Shown in pieces: positions 20,816-27,013 of a DNA stretch of 38,185 nucleotides. Under the pieces are notes generated by a model that did no database searches, had not been told where the DNA came from, and saw nothing but the letters and a program-made list of their open reading frames with translations. Position numbers and translations under genes: made by a program. The number at the start of each line of letters is the position of its first letter. Within the stretch, counting starts at the first letter, position 1. The stretch comes from a virus. The stretch lies in the IMG/VR virus record IMGVR_UViG_3300013233_000601, positions 1 to 38,185 of that record, one strand, 5' to 3'.

Positions 20816-22977
20816 TAGCGTTGGCTCCGTTCAAGGCCGTAGGTGCCTTGCATCTGATTTGAGATCGGGCCGTTGCTGGACAGATCGTCGGTGAAGACTC
20901 GGATCACCAAGCCTTCGGCATCAAAGCTGGGTTGGGCGCTCTTGACCTGTTTTTCGCCACCGCTGTTGACCAGCTCGACTTTGATGTTTTGCGTTCCACC
21001 TGCTTGAGTGGGTGCGCTGGGCATCGCCAAGGTGACGGGAATGGAGCGGCCATCGGGCAACGGCACATACGCCTCTGGCTGGCGACCCTCTCCAAAGACC
21101 GATAACTGTGGTGAGTTGGCAATGCCGCCGTTGGCGTATTGGTTCAGCTTCATCGCGCCTTTGGAGCTGACCACGTTGCCGTTTTCGCTGAAGAGTGCCG
21201 CCGCGAAATCGATCACGCTGCCACCGCCCCCTCCTGCTGCGCCACCTCCACTTGGGTTGATCCCCAACAGCGGTTCGACAATCTGTTTTTGGATCACCAT
21301 CTGCATCAACATTCTGATCCAACTTTGCAGCATATCGCCAAAGCTGTCCTCGCCGGTGAGCACCATGTCGGTGAGTGATTTTGAGAGGTCTTGACTCATA
21401 TTGCCAATGGCGGACTCAATGGCTTTTTGCATGTCGCTGGCTTTCTCGGTGATGCCGTCCATCTGCTCCAGCGCTCGGTCGTAGGTCTCTTGGTCGATGG
21501 CGTTCACACTCAGAAGAGATTGGTATTCCAGTAGTTTGGTTGCCCGCAACTCTTCTTCTGTGCGCAGGCTTTCGGTGAGCCGCGCGCCTTCGTCCAGTAT
21601 CGCCAAGCGGTCACGCTCAGCGGCGGTGGCTTGCTCTTCTGATAGCTTTAGGGTGTCTAAGCTGGTTGCCAAAGAGAGCAGTTGGGCTTGTTGAGCGGGG
21701 GCTAAATTTTGCAGTGCGCCCTGCTCAATCTCGTAGCGAATTTTGGCGGCTTGGCCGGTCTCATCATAGAGGGCTTTTTGTTTCTCAAGATCGGCCAGCA
21801 GCTTGCCAAACTTCTTGCCACTTTCAGCGGTGATTTTGACCTTGATTTCCTGCTCTTGCGTCTCAATCTTTTCGGCTATGGCCTTTTGGTCGAATTTTTT
21901 TAACAGCGAGTTCACTTCGATGATCTGCTGCTTTACACCTTCGATTTCCGCTTGCTGTTTTTTAATGAATGAGGGGGTTGCGCTGTCGCGGGCGCGAATT
22001 TTGTACTGCTCCAGAGCGCGGGTGAGCAAGATGAATTGCTGCTGCCGGTCTTTCAGTTGCAGCGCCAACTCATCTTTGTCGTCCAGCCCACGGATCTGAT
22101 CCATCTCCATTTTCTGCACGCCAGGGTTGCGTTGCAAATGGTCGACGTTGACCCCCACATCAATGGCGTTCAGCGCTTCAACAGCGAGGGTGGCGTTTTT
22201 GATTAAGTCGCCCATCCAGAGCAGCGTGTCTTTGGCAAATTCGTTAAAGCCTGACTCGCCCAGCGAGACAACAAAGCTGTCCCACGCATCACCCAGATTT
22301 GATGCTGCGCCGCCGAGCGTGTCCATCTGACGTTTCATTCCGCCTGCAAACTGGACATTGCCCAACTGTTGCAAATAGCCCTCAATGGCAGACGCTTCTT
22401 TACGAACGGTGGTTTTTACACCGGCGAACGTGAAGGTGACGTTCTCGCCTTCGCTGGCTGACTTGATACCGAACTCTTTTAGGCGCTCGAATTCGCCGGT
22501 TGCGGCATCCGCCACCGCTTCGATCATGTCGTTTAGGTCCTTGCCCATTGCCGATGCGGTGTTGCCGTAGCTGCGCAGGGATTCCGTCGAGGGATCAAGC
22601 CCTAAATTTTTGAGCTGGATAAACGCGCCAGTGACCTGTTGCAGGTCGTAAGGTGTTTCTGATGCAAACGATTTGATCTTTTCAAATGCCGCATCGGCTC
22701 CCGCTTGTGAGCCAGTAACGCTGACCAGACTGGCATTGAGCTTTTGGAACTCGGCGTTGACCTGATACAGCTCACTGATTGCAGCACCAACCGCCATGCC
22801 TGCAAATGCTCCTGCCAGCAGTTTCAATGATCCAGCAAAATGACTCGCAGACGCAGAGGATCGTCTTGACTCATCTCCTAGGCGGCGCGTGCGGTCTTCT
22901 GCTCGGCGGATTGTGGCTTCGTAATCTCGGCCATCGGCGCTGATGATGATGCGGATGTCATTGCTGCTGCTGGACAT
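20815..22977 (-). CDS. Tail tape measure protein
   Basis: 720 residues. It sets tail length and is ejected ahead of the DNA. Typical regions: N-terminal IIISADGRDYEATIRRAEDRTRRL, a hydrophobic segment at about 46-68 (AGSLKLLAGAFAGMAVGAA), then SVTGSQAGADAAFEKIKSFASETPYDLQQVTGAF, the tape-measure domain. Long coiled coil covers about 300-520, and the C-terminus (SLTDMVLTGEDSFGDMLQSWIRMLMQMVIQK) is of the lambda tape-measure C-terminal type. At the usual 1.5 angstrom per residue the tail would be about 108 nm. It lies directly after the frameshifted chaperone pair, as expected. Confidence 0.93.
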   Translation of the reverse strand: MSSSSNDIRIIISADGRDYEATIRRAEDRTRRLGDESRRSSASASHFAGSLKLLAGAFAGMAVGAAISELYQVNAEFQKLNASLVSVTGSQAGADAAFEKIKSFASETPYDLQQVTGAFIQLKNLGLDPSTESLRSYGNTASAMGKDLNDMIEAVADAATGEFERLKEFGIKSASEGENVTFTFAGVKTTVRKEASAIEGYLQQLGNVQFAGGMKRQMDTLGGAASNLGDAWDSFVVSLGESGFNEFAKDTLLWMGDLIKNATLAVEALNAIDVGVNVDHLQRNPGVQKMEMDQIRGLDDKDELALQLKDRQQQFILLTRALEQYKIRARDSATPSFIKKQQAEIEGVKQQIIEVNSLLKKFDQKAIAEKIETQEQEIKVKITAESGKKFGKLLADLEKQKALYDETGQAAKIRYEIEQGALQNLAPAQQAQLLSLATSLDTLKLSEEQATAAERDRLAILDEGARLTESLRTEEELRATKLLEYQSLLSVNAIDQETYDRALEQMDGITEKASDMQKAIESAIGNMSQDLSKSLTDMVLTGEDSFGDMLQSWIRMLMQMVIQKQIVEPLLGINPSGGGAAGGGGGSVIDFAAALFSENGNVVSSKGAMKLNQYANGGIANSPQLSVFGEGRQPEAYVPLPDGRSIPVTLAMPSAPTQAGGTQNIKVELVNSGGEKQVKSAQPSFDAEGLVIRVFTDDLSSNGPISNQMQGTYGLERSQR

Positions 22978-23263
22978 TGTTTATCTCACTGTCTTCTATT
23001 AGTTCGATGATCTCTAGGCAAAAATCCAACCGCCAACCTTTGGCTTGAATCACCGGTAAAAAGACCGACATATCCAGCCCGACCACTCCGGCAAAACTGG
23101 TGCGCCATTGACGCTTAAAGCGCTGCGCCAGATCCCAGAGCGGTTGTTCCCAACCTAAAATGGGTGGTAAATCATCATGGCTTGGCTGCTCCCCCAAATC
23201 TCGAAATACGGCTAACGCTTGCGGCCCGCCTCGGTGGATCCACTCCAGACGTGCCGCTATTCT
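22958..23263 (-). CDS. Tail assembly chaperone, frameshift extension (DUF1799-like, gpT position)
   Basis: 101 codons read in the -1 frame after the A7 slippery site; the full fusion spans 23625 to 22958 and would be 222 residues. This frame has no ATG before the LDMSVF segment and no ribosome site, but protein-like sequence starts right at the slip point (ARLEWIHRGGPQALAVFRDLG), which argues strongly for translation by frameshifting. The region ILGWEQPLWDLAQRF and GVVGLDMSVFLPVIQAKGW fits DUF1799, known from the T part of G/GT tail chaperones. It overlaps the tape measure start by 20 bases. Confidence 0.85.
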   Translation of the reverse strand, partial: RIAARLEWIHRGGPQALAVFRDLGEQPSHDDLPPILGWEQPLWDLAQRFKRQWRTSFAGVVGLDMSVFLPVIQAKGWRLDFCLEIIELIEDSEINNVQQQQ

Positions 23264-23625
23264 TTTTTTGCAGCAGCATCCTCTTCGGCGAGGTGGTTTT
23301 GCAGCAGCTTTATTTTGCTAAAGACAAACTGCTGAGCCAATGAAATCCGCATAAATCGGTTGATGTTGCCCTCATTGGCGGGAACCGATTCACCGTGTTC
23401 GTCACTCACGCCTGTCCACGATTTAATGCAGTGGTTGCCAACCAATTCGGCGTACCGCTGAACGTCTTTTTTGACATCAACGATGTGGCCAGCGTCATTG
23501 CTGATCCGCTCCGTTGTTTTCTCAATAAAGAGTTGGTCGAAATCTTCGGTCAACGGCTCCAGCTCCAGAGTGATCCCCGCTGCTGTCCACTCATGATGAG
23601 TGGTGCGCAAGTCGATGATCAGCAT
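23257..23625 (-). CDS. Tail assembly chaperone (gpG-like)
   Basis: 122 residues. It lies between the tail tube and tape measure genes, where gpG-type chaperones sit, and ends with EEDAAAKKE on a slippery A7 run. The sequence (ITLELEPLTEDFDQLFIEKTTERIS, then RYAELVGNHCIKSWTGV) is typical of this class. The zero-frame product would be made in excess and bind the tape measure; the minor fusion product would also recruit tube subunits. ATG 23625 overlaps the previous gene by 7 bases. Confidence 0.85.
   Translation of the reverse strand: MLIIDLRTTHHEWTAAGITLELEPLTEDFDQLFIEKTTERISNDAGHIVDVKKDVQRYAELVGNHCIKSWTGVSDEHGESVPANEGNINRFMRISLAQQFVFSKIKLLQNHLAEEDAAAKKE
23263..23269 (-). promoter_or_regulatory. 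Programmed -1 ribosomal frameshift site
   Basis: The minus strand reads GCA AAA AAA GAA TAG at the end of the gpG-like gene: seven A residues ending 3 bases before the final codon-stop pair. A -1 slip on AAA AAA changes the reading to AGA ATA GCG and continues for 100 codons. Such slippery runs in tail chaperone genes are a conserved siphophage feature. Confidence 0.85.
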
Positions 23626-23807
23626 GAGGCGCTGCGCGTGAAGCCGTACATGTCTTCAATCTTCAGCAGCTGATCTGGTGTGGTCACCGTGATCCTGCCG
23701 TGCTTGATCTCCAGACGATCTTTGCCCAACTGAATGCTGCCACTGAGATACGCATCAGAATAGAATGTGACCGGCTCAAAAGGCTCTTTTTTAGAGGTCT
23801 TAGACAT
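23619..23807 (-). CDS. Small tail-region protein
   Basis: 62 residues from ATG 23807; five more codons are open to 23822. The sequence is a single compact beta-rich unit (PVTFYSDAYLSGSIQLGKDRLEIKHGRITV) ending DMYGFTRSASC. It overlaps the tail tube gene by 8 bases and the gpG-like gene by 7. Family not recognised. Small proteins between tube and chaperone genes are common in siphophages and often of unknown role. Confidence 0.7.
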   Translation of the reverse strand: MSKTSKKEPFEPVTFYSDAYLSGSIQLGKDRLEIKHGRITVTTPDQLLKIEDMYGFTRSASC

Positions 23808-24747
23808 AGCTGGCCACCCCATTGATTAAGGTCAAGGTGGGTGCTACCGCATCGTTGTGCGCTCGCCATGCAACGGTCTGAATCAACCCTTTTGCACTGG
23901 GAATGTCTTGTGTGGGTTTGTCGAACTCCACCGCTGGCAGAGTCAGAGCGAGTGATGAGGTGCCGTTGTCTCGCACGGTCAGGGTCAGTGGCCGAGAGGT
24001 GTGGTCTTCGGCGTACTGCATTAAGTTGCCGTCGTGCATCATGGCGGTCATCTCGCCTGTGATCTCCGGTTCACCCAAGAGGAAAATGCCCGGGCCGGTG
24101 CTGCCATCGGCAAGCGTGTAGCCTTCCAGATTGTTTTTGATATTGACCTTGCCTGCCGAAACTCGACCCAGCGTATTGCCACCACTGACATCAAAGATCT
24201 CGCCCCCTTTGCGACACGCTCGGGCTTTTGCCAGTGCGGTGGGAGCAGCATCGAAGGCGGCTGTTGGGTTGGGCAGCACTTGCGAGGCACCCATGAAATT
24301 CATCTGCATGGTTTGATCGCCTTCGCGCACGTCCCAACTGATCTCATCGAGCATAAAACCCAAATAGCGGCGATAGATTGCGGTGTTGCCCTTGTAGACC
24401 AGATCCAACAACGCGCTGTCGCGCTCGGCCAGTGAGAGAGTGAATGTGTGCGTGAACGGCCCGGCACCTGTGGTGGCCGGTGCGCCCCAGAGCAGAGAGA
24501 GCCAAAAGCCAATGTCGTTCAAGCAGAGGATGGAGTTCATCTGCGCTGAAAATTTGCTGTCGGAGATGTCGCGCTTCTCGGCCAGTGTCGAGCCGTTCAG
24601 GGTGTTGTCTGGCACATAATCCTCATCATCCTTGATGTTGAGCGTGTCGAACTTGACCTTGTAGGCCGCAGCTGGTGTGGGCGCGGTGCGAAAAACGGAT
24701 TCTTTTTGAGCTAAAAGCTCGGTGGCTCGACCGTGATAAATGGCCAT
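23800..24747 (-). CDS. Major tail tube protein
   Basis: 315 residues. Position between the tail terminator and the chaperones, and sequence features such as MAIYHGRATELLAQKESVFRTAP, FTHTFTLSLAERDSALLDLVYKGNTAIYR, and a second domain with EPEITGEMTAMMHDGN, mark it as a siphovirus tube protein. Its length suggests a tube domain plus an added C-terminal domain. GAGGG upstream of the ATG gives strong translation, as expected for a major virion component. Confidence 0.85.
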   Translation of the reverse strand: MAIYHGRATELLAQKESVFRTAPTPAAAYKVKFDTLNIKDDEDYVPDNTLNGSTLAEKRDISDSKFSAQMNSILCLNDIGFWLSLLWGAPATTGAGPFTHTFTLSLAERDSALLDLVYKGNTAIYRRYLGFMLDEISWDVREGDQTMQMNFMGASQVLPNPTAAFDAAPTALAKARACRKGGEIFDVSGGNTLGRVSAGKVNIKNNLEGYTLADGSTGPGIFLLGEPEITGEMTAMMHDGNLMQYAEDHTSRPLTLTVRDNGTSSLALTLPAVEFDKPTQDIPSAKGLIQTVAWRAHNDAVAPTLTLINGVASYV

Positions 24748-24761
24748 ATCAATACCCTCTG

Positions 24762-25178
24762 TTAACTAAAATTGACCCAATCGGCTTGGCAAACAAACCA
24801 GCCGAACGGATTGTCCAACTGGCGGCTTAATTTCATACTCTTCACATCAATGCCGCAGGTGGTTGAGTCCAACTGCAAGGCATCCATAACTTCTTCAAAT
24901 AGGGTTAACTCGGCCTCTTGAACCTCTGACCCTGTACTGCCTTCGGTCAACTGGATGTAGCCAATGAACATCAGGCTCAAATCCCCTGCATCCGTCTCGG
25001 CGTGGGTTGTTTTATCGAATCCAGAAGCGTCAAACAGCATCACCGTCACCGCGCCTTTTTGCAGCTCAGTGAGCGGCCAGTCTGCGGGTTCTCGGTAGCT
25101 GCCGGTGATGATTCTGTGCGGCATGGCGGCAACCAATGTGGCTTTTACTTTTGCTAAATCATTACCGATGCGACTCAT
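24762..25178 (-). CDS. Tail terminator (gpU-like)
   Basis: 138 residues. The protein follows the gp10-like tail-completion gene and precedes the tube, the usual place of the terminator that caps the tail and joins it to the head. The start MSRIGNDLAKVKATLVAAMPHR and end DNPFGWFVCQADWVNF fit small alpha/beta terminators. ATG overlaps the previous stop by 4 bases. The assignment depends on position more than on motifs. Confidence 0.7.
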   Translation of the reverse strand: MSRIGNDLAKVKATLVAAMPHRIITGSYREPADWPLTELQKGAVTVMLFDASGFDKTTHAETDAGDLSLMFIGYIQLTEGSTGSEVQEAELTLFEEVMDALQLDSTTCGIDVKSMKLSRQLDNPFGWFVCQADWVNFS

Positions 25179-25675
25179 AATCCCGACACCAATAAGGCTC
25201 TCTGAACAGCTTGCTGTATCAGCTGATTGATCCTTGATTCTTTGCTATCAAAAGCGGGCTGCAAATACGGTTGAGCGGGGGTTCCGTGCCGGTAGATGTG
25301 GTGCTTGATCATAAAAACCAGATCTTCTTCGTCGGTGTCGGCGCTGTTGGGGGTGATTCCTTTGATTCTAATCCAGTCTGATAAAGTGTCGGTCGGCACC
25401 CACCCTCCAGGCCCGGCACCGCGCTCAACGTAGGCCGCATGATCTGAGTCAACCACCACTTCAATCGCCAAAACCCCCGCAGACCGTGGCGGCTCTTTAG
25501 CCCTTATTGAGTTTGTCAGTTCAGAAAATGCTTTTGGTACGTTAGACCGCGCCTCCCTAACCACTTCATTCGCCCCGCGAGACAATGCTCGTCGAACAAA
25601 CTCCGCCGTTTTTTGAGGTGCTATCTGCATCGCATCGAGAACAAGACCCGTTTCAATATTAAATTGTATATCCAT
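25175..25675 (-). CDS. Tail completion protein (HK97 gp10-like)
   Basis: 166 residues. The sequence has the family order: long N-terminal helix (AEFVRRALSRGANEVVREARSNVPKAFSELTNSIRA), then DHAAYVERG and GTPAQPYLQPAFDS near the C-terminus; PAxPYLxPA is characteristic of the HK97 gp10 family. It helps attach or complete the tail at the connector. It overlaps the upstream adaptor gene by 17 bases and the terminator gene by 4. Confidence 0.83.
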   Translation of the reverse strand: MDIQFNIETGLVLDAMQIAPQKTAEFVRRALSRGANEVVREARSNVPKAFSELTNSIRAKEPPRSAGVLAIEVVVDSDHAAYVERGAGPGGWVPTDTLSDWIRIKGITPNSADTDEEDLVFMIKHHIYRHGTPAQPYLQPAFDSKESRINQLIQQAVQRALLVSGL

Positions 25676-26288
25676 TGACTGCGGCCTCCTTAAATTGGCT
25701 CATAAGCTGGTCGTACATGGCAGCCGGTGTGCCGTTTTTGCTGCCGCCTGACAAGCCATCACGAATGGAGACGGATTTGCCAAGATTGCGCAGGCTCAGC
25801 TCTTTGCAGGCTTCCGCTTGCGCCCTGAGCAGCAACAGATCTCGGCTTGATTCCGGCACCGTGGTGGTGCCGTCGTTGGCGACGATGTGTTGAGCGTAAT
25901 ACTCAAACTGAGCGGTGCTGCCAAAAATAGCCAGGTCAGTTGCTGAAATCGCTGGCTCTATGATCAGAGTTGTTGCGCCACTTACGTTCGTTGTTGAGAG
26001 CAGTGGCCGCGAACCTGGATAGAAGCAATCCCACGGGTTGTATTTGCGCCGCTCGATCTCTGCCCACATCAACCATCTGGGGCGCACCATGTCGCTGGGT
26101 GCGGGGTATTCGCTCTGCTCGGCTTTCAGTTCGAGGGTGACGCGCCGATTGCGGCGGTGATAGCGGCTCAGATCGGCAGCGGCACGTTGAATATGGCGCT
26201 GGAAGTCATCGTCACCTGAGCTGGTAAACAGAGTCGCGCTGTCTTTCAGGCTCGCTTTTAGATCCGCAACCAGCGCGTCGAGCTTCAT
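25659..26288 (-). CDS. Putative head-tail adaptor
   Basis: 209 residues. It has an alpha-helical N-terminus (LDALVADLKASLKDSATLF), a polar middle with PRWLMWAEIERRKYNPWDCFYPGSRP, and a helical end. Position between capsid-side genes and the gp10-like gene suggests the connector ring that binds the portal. No precise family is assigned. It starts 4 bases before the end of the coiled-coil membrane gene. Confidence 0.65.
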   Translation of the reverse strand: MKLDALVADLKASLKDSATLFTSSGDDDFQRHIQRAAADLSRYHRRNRRVTLELKAEQSEYPAPSDMVRPRWLMWAEIERRKYNPWDCFYPGSRPLLSTTNVSGATTLIIEPAISATDLAIFGSTAQFEYYAQHIVANDGTTTVPESSRDLLLLRAQAEACKELSLRNLGKSVSIRDGLSGGSKNGTPAAMYDQLMSQFKEAAVNGYTI

Positions 26289-26608
26289 TGCGCCGCCACC
26301 AGTTTGACGTAGCCGATGTAGCCCACCACCGACGTGCCCAACAGCCAGATCATCATCCGCTCAACAACCCGCCCGTAGCTTTGTAGTTTGGCGTGGTTCA
26401 TCCGAACGGTGGCGTGTTCTTCGCTGTGACTGATCTCCATTTTGCGCACGCGCTCATCCAGATCTCGAACCTGATAACCGATGCGATGCTGCGCTTCACG
26501 CTGGGTGTTGAACTTCTCTTCCAGCACCACTACTTTTGTGAGCTTCGCGCCGATCTCTTTCAGCTCTAGGCGAATGTTGCGCAGCTCTTCTTGCAACCCT
26601 TTATCCAT
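26285..26608 (-). CDS. Coiled-coil protein with C-terminal membrane helix (XhlA-like layout)
   Basis: 107 residues from ATG 26608, which overlaps the upstream stop; a GTG at 26635 would give nine more. Residues 1-80 are heptad-like (EELRNIRLELKEIGAKLTKVVVLEEKFNTQ, RVRKMEISHSEEH), and about 82-102 form one membrane helix (MIWLLGTSVVGYIGYVKLV). This layout resembles XhlA-type lysis accessory proteins, and no other lysis gene is recognised in the genome. It sits among connector genes, so a structural or scaffolding role is also possible. Confidence 0.6.
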   Translation of the reverse strand: MDKGLQEELRNIRLELKEIGAKLTKVVVLEEKFNTQREAQHRIGYQVRDLDERVRKMEISHSEEHATVRMNHAKLQSYGRVVERMMIWLLGTSVVGYIGYVKLVAAQ

Positions 26609-26942
26609 TGCCATCAGGGGCATCATGACTGGCACGGTTTAATTGCTCTTCAGCAAGAGCAGATAATAATGTTGAGCGGCTTTCAGATTGCTCTTCCAAT
26701 CTCGCCAAAACAATCAACTCCTCGTCTGAACAACCACCCAACTGATACACCACCTCTGGCACTGTATTGGTTAATAACTGCTCAAGGTCGGCGTAAGGAT
26801 TTTGAGGTTCCTCGTCTTCAGTGTTGCTGGGTTCAGGGTCGAGATAAGCTTCATCCACTTCTCGCCATTCGCCAGGCGGAATGGCTTTGTTGCCGATGTG
26901 CTTGATGGTCTTGCCATCGTTGAAAATCATTTTTTTAGACAT
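26601..26942 (-). CDS. Small head-region protein of unknown function
   Basis: 113 residues from ATG 26942 (AGGT about 9 bases upstream). The N-terminus MSKKMIFNDGKTIKHIGNKAIPPGEWREV is a pattern seen in small proteins after major capsid genes in several phages. The middle is acidic (DPEPSNTEDEEPQNPYADLEQ), and the end is helical. It might be a decoration or connector accessory protein. It is separated from the capsid gene by a terminator. Confidence 0.65.
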   Translation of the reverse strand: MSKKMIFNDGKTIKHIGNKAIPPGEWREVDEAYLDPEPSNTEDEEPQNPYADLEQLLTNTVPEVVYQLGGCSDEELIVLARLEEQSESRSTLLSALAEEQLNRASHDAPDGNG

Positions 26943-26967
26943 TGATAGCACCTATAACGTAAGTATT

Positions 26968-26992
26968 AAAAAGCAGCCCCTTGGCGGGGCTG
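26968..26992 (-). terminator. Intrinsic terminator after the capsid gene
   Basis: On the minus strand CAGCCCC (26986-26992) and GGGGCTG (26974-26980) form a 7-bp GC-rich stem with a 5-base loop, followed by C and TTTTT. It lies 22 bases after the capsid stop. Partial termination here would give more capsid mRNA than connector and tail mRNA. Confidence 0.85.
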
Positions 26993-27013
26993 AATGTCGC
27001 GTGGAACAGGTTA

